Part shown: one piece after another, positions 1 to 6,875 of the stretch
Layout: each line of letters begins with the position of its first letter
Numbering within the stretch: position 1 is the first letter of the stretch
Source: JACQCV01 sp964639675
Lineage (GTDB): Bacteria > Patescibacteriota > Minisyncoccia > Phycocordibacterales > UBA12445
Reading direction: 5' to 3'
Length of the DNA: 11,198 nt
Assembly: GCA_964639675.1 (NCBI GenBank)
Contig: CAZXEK010000030.1
Location: 1-11,198, forward strand
The notes under the pieces: model-generated
What the model saw: only the letters and a program-made list of their open reading frames with translations
Told to the model about the DNA's origin: nothing
Database searches by the model: none
Program-made: the position numbers and the translations under genes

Positions 1-1071
1 GTTTGGCTCCTTTCCAAAAAGATTCCTGACAGCATCTATTATAGCTGGCATTCTAGTCTGTCCACCAACCATGATAACCTCATTGATATCACTAAACTTG
101 AACCCTGAAGCCTCCACGGCACGCTTGCTGATCTCAATTGATCTAGAAACATACTCGGCTGCCAACTCTTCTAACTTGGCTCGATTCATGGTCTTAAGTA
201 AATGTTTTGGCCCAGTAGCGTCAGAGGTGACAAATGGGATGTTAATCTCTACCTCCTTAACATTAGAAAGATCATGCTTAGCTTTTTCGGCTGCTTCTTT
301 CAGTCTTTGAAGCGCTAGAGGGTCGATAGAAAGATCTATGCCATTCTCCTTTTTAAACTCGTCCACGATCCATCTAATGATCTTCTGATCTATATCTTCG
401 CCCCCCATATGACTATCGCCGTCAGTCGACTTAACCTCTATAACATCATCCCCGATCTCAAGCACAGAGATATCAAATGTTCCTCCACCAAAATCGTAGA
501 CCGCAATCTTCTCATTCTTTTTGGTATTGAATCCATAAGCTAGCGCCGCAGCTGTAGGCTCATTAATAATCCTCTTGACTGTAAAACCGGCTATCTCTCC
601 GGCATCTTTAGTCGCCTTTCTTTGGGCATCATTAAAATAAGCCGGAACTGTGATAACCGCTTCGGTTACCTTATCACCAAGCTTTGCTTCAGCATCAACC
701 TTTAACTTTTGTAGAACCATTGAAGAGATCTCCTCTGGAGTATAAAGTTTGTCCCGAAGTTTTACCCTAGCTCCACCATCCTCGCCCTTCTCCACAGTAA
801 ACGGCACAGCGGCTCTATCTTTAGAAACCTCCTTATCGTCAAATCTATGCCCCATAAATCTTTTAATGCCGTATATCGTATTCTGAGGATTAGTGACATT
901 CTGTCTTTTTGCCAACTGTCCAACCAATCTCTCAGAGGCCTTAGAAATAGCCACAATAGATGGGGTGGTCCGAACACCTTCAGCATTTTCTATTATCTTC
1001 GGAAGTCCACCCTCGACTATGGCCATAGCCGAATTAGTTGTTCCTAGATCTATTCCTAATATTTTTGACAT
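1..1071 (-). CDS. dnaK: Molecular chaperone DnaK (Hsp70), N-terminal ATPase part, cut by window edge
   Basis: DnaK is the cytosolic Hsp70 chaperone, which binds unfolded peptides in an ATP-dependent cycle with DnaJ and GrpE. The 357 codons in the window translate without a stop and begin MSKILGIDLGTTNSAMA, the standard phosphate-1 motif of Hsp70. Other visible landmarks are VPAYFNDAQRKATKDAG, the phosphate-2 motif YDFGGGTFDISVLEIG and, near the window edge, VMVGGQTRMP-like residues (here EVIMVGGQTRMP). This covers most of the roughly 385-residue nucleotide-binding domain. The linker, substrate-binding domain and lid lie beyond base 1. The ATG at 1071 is the only sensible start. It has no Shine-Dalgarno, the upstream bases being TTAAACAAAT. 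The gene lies 29 bases downstream of grpE and is probably cotranscribed with it. Identification is essentially certain. Confidence 0.98.
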   Translation of the reverse strand, partial: MSKILGIDLGTTNSAMAIVEGGLPKIIENAEGVRTTPSIVAISKASERLVGQLAKRQNVTNPQNTIYGIKRFMGHRFDDKEVSKDRAAVPFTVEKGEDGGARVKLRDKLYTPEEISSMVLQKLKVDAEAKLGDKVTEAVITVPAYFNDAQRKATKDAGEIAGFTVKRIINEPTAAALAYGFNTKKNEKIAVYDFGGGTFDISVLEIGDDVIEVKSTDGDSHMGGEDIDQKIIRWIVDEFKKENGIDLSIDPLALQRLKEAAEKAKHDLSNVKEVEINIPFVTSDATGPKHLLKTMNRAKLEELAAEYVSRSIEISKRAVEASGFKFSDINEVIMVGGQTRMPAIIDAVRNLFGKEPN

Positions 1072-1100
1072 ATTTGTTTAATTATTCTTATACTATTACC

Positions 1101-1697
1101 TTATACTTTTTTATTATATTGACCAATCTTGACCTTAGCAGCTATTATAACTTTACCATTTAAACTATAACCAAGTTGCAAAACTTCGGTTACAGATTCA
1201 TCTAAACTCTCCTCACTTACTGGGATCATAGCTACTGGCTCTTGCTCCCTTATGTTAAACTTATCACCAACCTGGCCAATCTGCTTTAACCCTCGATGCT
1301 CTAATATTTCTAACATTTTAGAGTATATACCGAAAAATCCAGTACGCCAACTTTCGGGAATCTTTTCAGTCTTCCCCTCATTCATAAATGCTAAATTAAA
1401 GCTATCCAAGATCGGTAGGAGCTCCTTTATCAGTCCCTCATCAATAGTTTGAAGAAGACTTAACCTCTCTTTCTCATCCGATCTCTTAGCATTAACAAAG
1501 TCTGCCTTGCATCTTTGCCACCCGGAAAGATAGTTCTCCTTCTCTTTCTGGCAATCCTTAAGGCGCCCCTTTAGTTTATTAATTTTCTCCTGGCTGTCAG
1601 CTGAAATATCATCGAAGGATATGTCCAGATCCTCTGAATCTAGAACAACCTCCTCTTCCAAACCATCGTTATTTTGTAAATCTTTTTCTTCCGCCAT
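1101..1697 (-). CDS. grpE: GrpE, nucleotide exchange factor of DnaK
   Basis: GrpE releases ADP from DnaK and so resets the chaperone cycle. The 198-residue length is normal for the family. Residues 1-35 are very acidic and probably disordered. Residues 36-105 form the long charged helix that dimerises (KLKGRLKDCQKEKENYLSGW region). The four-helix and beta-wing part follows, with RTGFFGIYSKMLEILEHRGL at 118-137, a GDKFNIREQEPVAMIPV stretch at 144-160, and the C-terminal signature LGYSLNGKVIIAAKVKIG at 175-192, which matches the family pattern GY.L.GR..R.A.V.V. The gene has its own strong promoter directly upstream, 5' of dnaK, in the usual grpE-dnaK order. The leader appears extremely short and has no ribosome binding site. 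The family call is secure. Confidence 0.97.
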   Translation of the reverse strand: MAEEKDLQNNDGLEEEVVLDSEDLDISFDDISADSQEKINKLKGRLKDCQKEKENYLSGWQRCKADFVNAKRSDEKERLSLLQTIDEGLIKELLPILDSFNLAFMNEGKTEKIPESWRTGFFGIYSKMLEILEHRGLKQIGQVGDKFNIREQEPVAMIPVSEESLDESVTEVLQLGYSLNGKVIIAAKVKIGQYNKKV

Positions 1698-1712
1698 AAT
1701 ATTTGTAATAGC

Positions 1713-1740
1713 ATTATAAAGTATCCAAGATATATGTCAA
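1713..1740 (-). promoter_or_regulatory. Near-consensus sigma-70 type promoter for grpE-dnaK
   Basis: Read on the minus strand, a perfect -35 hexamer TTGACA (1740-1735) is followed by 16 bases and a perfect -10 hexamer TATAAT (1718-1713). The expected start is near 1706, only about 9 bases before the grpE ATG at 1697, so the mRNA would be nearly leaderless. No CIRCE-type inverted repeat (TTAGCACTC-N9-GAGTGCTAA) is visible between the promoter and the gene. The promoter separates the chaperone pair from murF, which ends 108 bases upstream of grpE. Confidence 0.8.
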
Positions 1741-1805
1741 CACCATGCTGTGACCTTAACTTTTATATACATCTTAATCCTTATACTTATACTTTCCCCC
1801 CCATA

Positions 1806-3113
1806 CTATCTTTTCAACCACTCCTCTTCTTGTCTCGCTAAAAGCTTAGACCTATCTTCTGGCTTCTGCATTATCCGTTCAATAATGCGCTCCATCCGTA
1901 CCCCTTGTGATCCTTTAACTAATACCAGATCCCCAGAGTTAATGAATCCACGTAGATAATCGCCGGCTGAAACGGAATCATTAAAACTAATAATTTTATC
2001 GTCCTGCATACCAGCAGTTTTTGCCCCATCAAGAAAACTCTTAGCACGCTGGCCAACTGTGATTAAAAAATCAAAAGATGATGGGATTTTTTTACCAATC
2101 AGATAATGGCTCTCTATAGTATGCTGGCCAAGCTCTAACATATCACCCAAAACAGCGACCCTTCTTCCAGAAGTTTTAATCTCATTAGCAGAATCTATAG
2201 CCAACTCCAGGGCAGCAGGAGAAGAGTTATAGGTATCATCTAACACAACGGAGCTGTTAAGACCCTCGATCAATTTAAGTCTACCTACCGGCCTTTCATA
2301 TCTAGAGATAGAATCTAGCATCGAAACAAAATTTATATTAAACGAAACCCCAGTAGCAAAAGCCGCCAGTGCCGAATAAACATTCTGCTTCCCCACTACA
2401 GAGCCAATTCGAACTGGGATGATGTTTCCTAAATAATCTATTTTAAACACAATACCATTGGGTAGTGGCAAATGTTCACTTTCAGAATAGACAACATGAT
2501 AGTTAGATGCCCTTAATGAGGCCCCTGGTGAAAAGCCATAAGTTATGACCTTCGATAATTTTGCCAAATCTTTCATAGCCAAAACATCTGGATCATCGGC
2601 GTTTAAAATTAAAGTACCACCAGGCTTAAGAGCAGCAACCAGTTTGCTCTTTTCCTCAATTAATTCTTCTCGGGATTTAAAGAACTCCACATGAACGGGA
2701 ATCTCACCAATTCTAGTAACTATAACGACATCAGGGCGAAGCCACGAAGTAAACTTCGAAATATCCTTAGGTTTATCAGCGCCAACTTCGAGCACTAACC
2801 AGTCGGGATATTTATGAGGGAAAATAATAAGTAGGAATCCTTCAACTATGTTTCGAAACCAAAATAAGGGATTCGCCCAAGCATTCTTGCAGTGTAATAT
2901 CGTAAGTGGTATACCGAGATCGCTATTATAACTTTTCTCATTTTTCCAAAGAAAAAACTCCGCCCCCAAAATAGCTGCAACGGCATCCTTGGTACTAGTT
3001 TTGCCCACGTTACCAGTAATGGCCACAACATGTGGCTTATATCTCTTCAGAACTAGTCGTGCTTCTAAAGTTAGGACCGATACTAAGATTTTTCTTAGAA
3101 AACTTTTAATCAT
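1806..3113 (-). CDS. murF: Mur ligase, MurF type (UDP-MurNAc-tripeptide--D-Ala-D-Ala ligase), N-terminal domain missing
   Basis: MurF adds D-Ala-D-Ala to the UDP-MurNAc-tripeptide in the cytoplasm, the last cytosolic step before the lipid carrier. The 435 residues show the Mur ligase ATPase landmarks in order: P-loop TGNVGKTST (33-41), LEVGADKPKDI (108-118), NADD (171-174), GKQNVYSALAA (241-251), the MurF-like DDTYNSSPAALELA (292-305), VLGDMLELG (321-329) and VLVKGSQGVRMERI (397-410). The P-loop lies only about 33 residues from the start. In typical MurF proteins it lies around residue 100, after a uridine-nucleotide binding domain, so that domain is absent here. The start is well placed 5 bases after the ftsI stop, with a weak AGG 8 bases upstream. 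The last gene of the dcw run. Mur ligase identity is certain; MurF specificity is likely from DDTYNSSP and position. Confidence 0.9.
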   Translation of the reverse strand: MIKSFLRKILVSVLTLEARLVLKRYKPHVVAITGNVGKTSTKDAVAAILGAEFFLWKNEKSYNSDLGIPLTILHCKNAWANPLFWFRNIVEGFLLIIFPHKYPDWLVLEVGADKPKDISKFTSWLRPDVVIVTRIGEIPVHVEFFKSREELIEEKSKLVAALKPGGTLILNADDPDVLAMKDLAKLSKVITYGFSPGASLRASNYHVVYSESEHLPLPNGIVFKIDYLGNIIPVRIGSVVGKQNVYSALAAFATGVSFNINFVSMLDSISRYERPVGRLKLIEGLNSSVVLDDTYNSSPAALELAIDSANEIKTSGRRVAVLGDMLELGQHTIESHYLIGKKIPSSFDFLITVGQRAKSFLDGAKTAGMQDDKIISFNDSVSAGDYLRGFINSGDLVLVKGSQGVRMERIIERIMQKPEDRSKLLARQEEEWLKR

Positions 3114-3118
3114 GGATA

Positions 3119-4840
3119 TTACCTATCTGGAGGAACTTCATAATAATTTAACAGAAATTTAGTAACATTTACAAATGGTAAAGATAAGGTCTCAGATGAA
3201 AACCTAGCCCCATTCTTCGGATCAATCATATAAATTAAAACTAGAAATCTAGCATTATAGGCTGGGAAGTAACCGAAGAATGAATGTAGGCTCTTGTCAC
3301 CGTAACCCCCCATACCATTTGGCATCTGTGCTGTGCCAGTCTTCGCTGCTACACTATACTGTTTTATCTTATATTTACCACCCAATAGACCATAATCGAA
3401 GGCATGTACTAGCATTCTAGTAATATCTTCGGTCGTTTTTTGTTTCAAAACCCTTCTTTGAATTAGAGTCTCAATGTTCTTTGGTCCCCCAATAGTGGGA
3501 TCAATTCTATCCACAATCCTTGGCCTCACCAATACACCTCCATTCGCCAAAGATGAAAGTGCTCTAACTATACCGATGGGTGTTAGGGCAATACCCTGTC
3601 CAAAGGCAGAAGTGGCATAATCTATCTCATACTTACTCTTAAGATTTTTAACAAGACCAGAAGTTTCACTAGAAATATCAATACCTGTCTTACCACCGAG
3701 ACCAAAAGACTCCATATAATTTCGAAATCGATCTCGTCCAAGTTTCTGCATGACAAAAACGGCACCGGTATTTAAAGAGTTATCAATAACAGCTTGCATA
3801 TCAACTAAACCCATAACCTTATCATCATGATTTTCTATTCTCTTCCCATTCAAATAGATAAACCCCTTATCATTATATTTAGTCTCAGGTTTTATAACGG
3901 AAGTATCTAAGCCCGCTGCCATCGTTAGTGGTTTTATAATAGATCCGAACTCGAAAACATTTTCTACCATCGGATTTGAAAAAACTAAGATATTTTTTTC
4001 TTTGGCAAAATCACCAGGATCAAAATCAGGGATAAAAGATGCTGCTATCAAACGTCCCGTTTTAGGCTCTATCACAATAGCTCCAATGGAATCAGGATTC
4101 CACCTCTCTTTTAAGGTACGGAGCTCTTTACTAATATATAGTTCAACATTTGGCTCAATACTTAAAATAATATCCCCGGATAACACTTTTTTGTCAGCAC
4201 CAATAACAGTCTTCTTCGCGCTAGAAAACATCTCAGCAAAAAAATTTACATTAATTGATTGGTTGTCACGCCGAAGGGTAGAATCATAATACCTTTCTAA
4301 GCCATAACGGCCTGCGTAACGATCACCTTCTTCCTTAGAACGAGCGACTATCCCAAGGACCTGTGAACTAAGTCTACCTGCTGGATAGAATCGAACATTT
4401 TCTTTATAAACACCGACCCCTGGAATACGGAGATCCTTTATCTTATCAGCCAAAAGTTTACTTTCTGTTTTAACTAAAACCTCGTAAGGATCATTTTGTC
4501 GTAAGGTTTTTTTTAGAAAAGTATCTTTATCGATCGCGATAATCTCATTAATTTTAGAATAACTATTTTCGACATTAGTTAAAATATTTGGATTGATAGC
4601 AATAATATACAATATTTTAAGTGTCGCCGCAGATATAACATTGCCACCTTTCTCTTGAAAAAATATCGTCCCTCGAGATAAAATATCTGAGGAGGGTTTT
4701 ATGTATTGTCTGTCAGCTCTTCTACTGTAGTCTTCGCCATTTATAATCTGAACAAAAAAAAGCCTGACTATTAAAATCAAAGAAAAGGCCAGCGCAATAA
4801 AAGAAAGGAGATAAATTCTCTCCGTAAAATCAGATTTCAT
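3119..4840 (-). CDS. ftsI: Class B penicillin-binding protein, septal transpeptidase FtsI (PBP3) type
   Basis: FtsI is a membrane-anchored D,D-transpeptidase that cross-links peptidoglycan at the division septum. I chose the ATG at 4840 (573 residues). The frame stays open to a TTG two codons further upstream, but the ATG gives a natural start. One membrane segment lies at about residues 8-31, followed by an extracytoplasmic dimerisation domain (about 45-220) and the transpeptidase domain. The three active-site motifs are present: SIIK with the catalytic serine at about 300, SLN at about 355, and KTGT at about 500. The gene overlaps the end of ftsL by 11 bases and is followed after 5 bases by murF, the normal dcw order. 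The neighbourhood makes FtsI more likely than an elongation PBP2. Confidence 0.92.
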   Translation of the reverse strand: MKSDFTERIYLLSFIALAFSLILIVRLFFVQIINGEDYSRRADRQYIKPSSDILSRGTIFFQEKGGNVISAATLKILYIIAINPNILTNVENSYSKINEIIAIDKDTFLKKTLRQNDPYEVLVKTESKLLADKIKDLRIPGVGVYKENVRFYPAGRLSSQVLGIVARSKEEGDRYAGRYGLERYYDSTLRRDNQSINVNFFAEMFSSAKKTVIGADKKVLSGDIILSIEPNVELYISKELRTLKERWNPDSIGAIVIEPKTGRLIAASFIPDFDPGDFAKEKNILVFSNPMVENVFEFGSIIKPLTMAAGLDTSVIKPETKYNDKGFIYLNGKRIENHDDKVMGLVDMQAVIDNSLNTGAVFVMQKLGRDRFRNYMESFGLGGKTGIDISSETSGLVKNLKSKYEIDYATSAFGQGIALTPIGIVRALSSLANGGVLVRPRIVDRIDPTIGGPKNIETLIQRRVLKQKTTEDITRMLVHAFDYGLLGGKYKIKQYSVAAKTGTAQMPNGMGGYGDKSLHSFFGYFPAYNARFLVLIYMIDPKNGARFSSETLSLPFVNVTKFLLNYYEVPPDR

Positions 4841-5165
4841 TAGCAAGAAGAGAAATATTGCCTGCTACATTAGTATTCTCGCTACTAAAATGGACGCGAC
4901 TGAAATCATCCCTAAAGCCAAGGGTATATGCCATATCAATATTTATATCACTCTTTAGCTTAATATAGCTATTTTCCAAGCTGCTTATTCTGAGTATCAT
5001 CTGTGAAATCTCTTTATTGTTCTGCTCCCTAATCACTGTATTTAAAACCGAACTATTAATAAAATACACATAAGATAATACCGACATCGAAATACAAAAA
5101 AACAATGCCACTGACAAGTATTTTTGTATATCGTCTATAAAATATTTTTCTCCGAAATTTTCCAT
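4830..5165 (-). CDS. ftsL: FtsL-like small bitopic division protein
   Basis: FtsL family members are short single-pass membrane proteins that join FtsB and FtsQ to activate the FtsW-FtsI septal synthase. Sequence conservation is low, so this call rests on architecture and position. The 111-residue protein has a short cytoplasmic tail, one hydrophobic segment at about 17-36 (KYLSVALFFCISMSVLSYVY) and a polar heptad-like helix at about 45-73 (REQNNKEISQMILRISSLEN), which fits the periplasmic coiled coil. It lies exactly between rsmH (5-base gap) and ftsI (11-base overlap), where ftsL lies in dcw clusters. A GGAGAA lies upstream of the ATG but about 14 bases away, so it is probably too far to act as a good ribosome binding site. 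The gene ends with TGA, consistent with standard use of that codon as a stop. Confidence 0.82.
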   Translation of the reverse strand: MENFGEKYFIDDIQKYLSVALFFCISMSVLSYVYFINSSVLNTVIREQNNKEISQMILRISSLENSYIKLKSDINIDMAYTLGFRDDFSRVHFSSENTNVAGNISLLANEI

Positions 5166-5170
5166 AAAAA

Positions 5171-6061
5171 CTAAATTTTTTCTCCTATCCTAAGCTTGGC
5201 ACTACGTGATCTTATGTTGTTTGAAACCTCTATCACTGTTGGGGTAATTGGCTTTTTGGTCAGAATTAATCCGGAACCATCTTCTTTTTTTTCCTTAAAA
5301 AATCTTTTCACCGCCCGATCTTCCAATTCATGAAATGATATAACCGCTAACCGACCACCCTTGTTTAACATAAACCAAGCTTTGACAATGGCCTCATTCA
5401 GAGCTTGTATCTCATCGTTCGCTGTAATACGCAATGCTTGAAAAGTTTTTGTCGCAAAATGAATCTTTCGTCTTTTATAAAAATCCGGAACAGAGCTCTC
5501 AATAATTTTCACTAAATCAAAGGTTGACTTAATAGGAGAGATCTTCCGATTTTCGATAATCCCTCTGGCAATCCTCCTAGCAAACTGTTCTCCACCATAA
5601 CCATAAATAATATCGGCAATATTATTCTCATCCCAGCTATTTACAATTTCAAACGCAGTAATTCTTAATTTGTCCTCTTCTAATTTAAAGGTCATTAGAA
5701 GTGGCTGATCTCTCTGAAAAGAAAAACCTCTGTTGGATTCATCAAGTTGAAATGAACTCAGTCCGAGATCAAAGAGAACTGCATCTAACTTGTGAACCTT
5801 TCTGTCTTTAAGAATTTTAGACAGATTTCTAAAATTGTCTGTCACTAATTCAAACTGGCAAAGCTCTAAACATTCCTTAGGAATCCTCCTCTTCGCTTCA
5901 CTATCGGCGTCAATAGATATTAATCTCCCCGAACTTCCGATAATTTTGCAGATCTCCTTAGAATGACTGCCACCACCAAAGGTAGCATCTAAAACAGTAT
6001 CCCCCGAAATTATATTGAGGCCACTAATGACCTCTTTTAAAAGAACAGGTATGTGCGTCAT
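5171..6061 (-). CDS. rsmH: 16S rRNA (cytosine-1402-N4) methyltransferase RsmH (MraW)
   Basis: RsmH methylates N4 of C1402 in the decoding centre of 16S rRNA using S-adenosylmethionine. I start it at the ATG at 6061 (296 residues), because MTHIPVLLKEV is the canonical N-terminus and this ATG comes one base after the mraZ stop (TAACATG). The reading frame stays open to a TTG at 6076, which would overlap mraZ. Visible motifs are the SAM-binding loop VLDATFGGGSHS (23-34), LFDLGLSSFQLD (96-107), RGFSF (111-115), FATKTFQALRI (202-212), the very conserved ISFHELEDRAVK (241-252) and NNIRSRSAKLR (281-291). The length is close to the family norm of about 300. Second gene of the dcw run; identification is certain. 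Confidence 0.96.
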   Translation of the reverse strand: MTHIPVLLKEVISGLNIISGDTVLDATFGGGSHSKEICKIIGSSGRLISIDADSEAKRRIPKECLELCQFELVTDNFRNLSKILKDRKVHKLDAVLFDLGLSSFQLDESNRGFSFQRDQPLLMTFKLEEDKLRITAFEIVNSWDENNIADIIYGYGGEQFARRIARGIIENRKISPIKSTFDLVKIIESSVPDFYKRRKIHFATKTFQALRITANDEIQALNEAIVKAWFMLNKGGRLAVISFHELEDRAVKRFFKEKKEDGSGLILTKKPITPTVIEVSNNIRSRSAKLRIGEKI

Positions 6062-6062
6062 G

Positions 6063-6497
6063 TTATATAACGCCAATCTCTCCTAACTTCTCTGCCAGCT
6101 TGTCGGCCTGCTTCAGAATCTCCTCCTTATAAACCTTCCATCTGTCTTCATCCCAGATCTCCAATCTTTTATGTACACCGATTATCGCAACTCGCTCTGA
6201 GAGTCCGGCAAAATCTTTTAAAAATTCTGGGACTAATATTCTCCCGATCGAATCTATCTCTGTTAGAGTTGCACCAGCCAACATAAACCGATTGAAACTT
6301 CGACTGTCAGCCACTCCCATGGACAGATGCGACAACTTCTCAGCCACACCTGCCCACTCGTTGACCGTATAAACAAACAAACAACTATCTAAACCATGGG
6401 TTATGACCACCTCATTACCCATCTCTTTCCTAAACTTGGCAGGAAGCGAAACCCTTTTTTTAGAATCTAGGATATGTTTATGTTCTCCGATAAGCAT
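6063..6497 (-). CDS. mraZ: MraZ, transcriptional regulator of the dcw cluster
   Basis: MraZ is a ring-forming DNA-binding protein of the AbrB/SpoVT fold that controls its own division and cell-wall operon by binding short direct repeats near the promoter. The 144 residues carry the two expected half-repeats: GEHKHILDSKKRVSLPAKFR at 4-23 and LTEIDSIGRILVPEFLKDFA at 78-97. The second shows the typical D..GR...P pattern; in the first the usual D..GR is D..KR. The start MLIGEHKH aligns with the common MF.GEY.H start of the family. No clear Shine-Dalgarno precedes it; the nearest G-rich bases, GGGAT, are about 17-20 bases away and belong to an operator repeat. First gene of mraZ-rsmH-ftsL-ftsI-murF. 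Its likely operators lie at 6516-6552. Confidence 0.96.
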   Translation of the reverse strand: MLIGEHKHILDSKKRVSLPAKFRKEMGNEVVITHGLDSCLFVYTVNEWAGVAEKLSHLSMGVADSRSFNRFMLAGATLTEIDSIGRILVPEFLKDFAGLSERVAIIGVHKRLEIWDEDRWKVYKEEILKQADKLAEKLGEIGVI

Positions 6498-6515
6498 ATT
6501 TATTTAATTCTATAT

Positions 6516-6552
6516 CCCACTTCTTACCACTTAATGAATATTATATACCACT
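6516..6552 (-). promoter_or_regulatory. MraZ-box-like direct repeats (three AGTGG(T/G) units)
   Basis: On the minus strand there are three direct repeats: AGTGGT (6552-6547), AGTGGT (6531-6526) and AGTGGG (6521-6516). Their spacings are 21 and 10 bases, that is about two turns and one turn of the helix, so all lie on the same DNA face. Known MraZ boxes are direct repeats of TGGG-type sites at about 10-base spacing in Escherichia coli and AAAGTG(T/G) in mollicutes; the units here share the GTGG/GTGT core. Position in front of mraZ supports autoregulation of the dcw operon. Confidence 0.65.
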
Positions 6553-6567
6553 ATTAACTACTTGCAA
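6540..6567 (-). promoter_or_regulatory. Probable sigma-70 type promoter of the mraZ (dcw) operon
   Basis: On the minus strand a TTGCAA -35-like hexamer (6567-6562) is followed by 16 bases and a perfect TATAAT -10 (6545-6540). The start would be near 6533, giving a leader of about 36 bases before the mraZ ATG at 6497. One AGTGGT repeat lies inside the spacer, and two more lie in the predicted leader, so MraZ binding would cover the promoter. Confidence 0.65.
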
Positions 6568-6574
6568 GCAATAG

Positions 6575-6583
6575 TTATCCACA
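6575..6583 (+). promoter_or_regulatory. Perfect DnaA-box sequence next to the mraZ promoter
   Basis: TTATCCACA matches the DnaA-box consensus TTATNCACA exactly. It lies 7 bases upstream of the -35 hexamer of the mraZ promoter, between that promoter and the strong hairpin at 6596-6622. It is a single copy, so it could be chance. It does not on its own suggest an origin, but DnaA acting on the dcw promoter is possible. Confidence 0.4.
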
Positions 6584-6595
6584 ATTAATAACGAG

Positions 6596-6622
6596 GTCCA
6601 ACCTCCTCTCTGGAGGTCGGAC
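6596..6622 (-). terminator. Strong GC-rich hairpin, possible terminator of a minus-strand RNA
   Basis: An 11-bp stem (6622-6612 with 6606-6596) closes a 5-base loop. In the minus-strand RNA every position pairs, including one G-U wobble. In the plus-strand RNA the same position is an A-C mismatch, so the fold favours minus-strand transcription. The bases after it on the minus strand, CTCGTTATTAATT, are U-rich but interrupted, so this is a weak intrinsic terminator at best. It would separate whatever is transcribed from 6830 downward from the mraZ promoter. Confidence 0.4.
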
Positions 6623-6825
6623 GGAGTATCTTCAAGGGAGACTTCCGCAAAGAGGGTTTTGCCCTAGTTTCCATCGAATGGCGGTAGCAAGCGTTGGGTC
6701 GTCTCCCTGGTCTCCCTCATCAGTCACTGTACACGAGCAGTCGGTTACTTATTCCCTGCACAAACCATCCTGTACAAGACAATTAAGAACGGAGCGATAT
6801 CCAGTTCTTAGAACGATAGATCATA
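6596..6825 (-). ncRNA. Candidate structured non-coding RNA of unknown class
   Basis: This stretch is clearly GC-richer than its surroundings, contains no believable protein gene, and carries a run of complementary segments. Besides the hairpin at 6596-6622, AGGGAGAC (6635-6642) can pair with GTCTCCCT at 6701-6708 or its repeat at 6710-6717. Inside lies a possible three-way junction: CCG 6645-6647 with CGG 6682-6684, AGGG 6653-6656 with CCCT 6662-6665, and CCAT 6671-6674 with ATGG 6678-6681. TGTACA (6728-6733) can pair with TGTACA (6771-6776), enclosing GCAG/CTGC (6737-6740, 6756-6759). TAAGAAC (6784-6790) pairs with GTTCTTA (6804-6810), extended by GGA/TCC. A weak minus-strand -10, TATGAT, lies at 6825-6820. 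I looked for RNase P, tmRNA, SRP, 5S and cobalamin-riboswitch signatures and did not find them. Existence as an RNA and its exact ends are inferences. Confidence 0.4.
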
Positions 6826-6875
6826 CTTATTCGCGAATGGCCATTAAACATCCACCCAACCCCTCATCTTTACCA

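Noticed and set aside
71..310. Plus-strand reading frame opposite dnaK (and others at 847-1081, 1252-1452, 1750-1959, 4002-4289, 8847-9044)
   Set aside because: All lie antisense to, or mostly over, well-identified genes and show no motif of their own; they are shadows of the real reading frames.
1698..1805. CIRCE operator before grpE
   Set aside because: No TTAGCACTC/GAGTGCTAA inverted repeat or close variant can be seen in this gap.
6575..6583. Replication origin
   Set aside because: Only one DnaA box is present, with no cluster of boxes, no clear unwinding element and no dnaA or dnaN nearby.
6590..6830. RNase P RNA, tmRNA, SRP RNA, 5S rRNA or cobalamin riboswitch
   Set aside because: The conserved cores (for example GAGGAAAGTCC, the tmRNA TTCGA arm, the SRP GGAAGG/AGCAGCC loops, CCGAACTCAGAAGTGAAA) are not found on either strand. 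The GGGAGACC repeats only superficially recall a B12 box.
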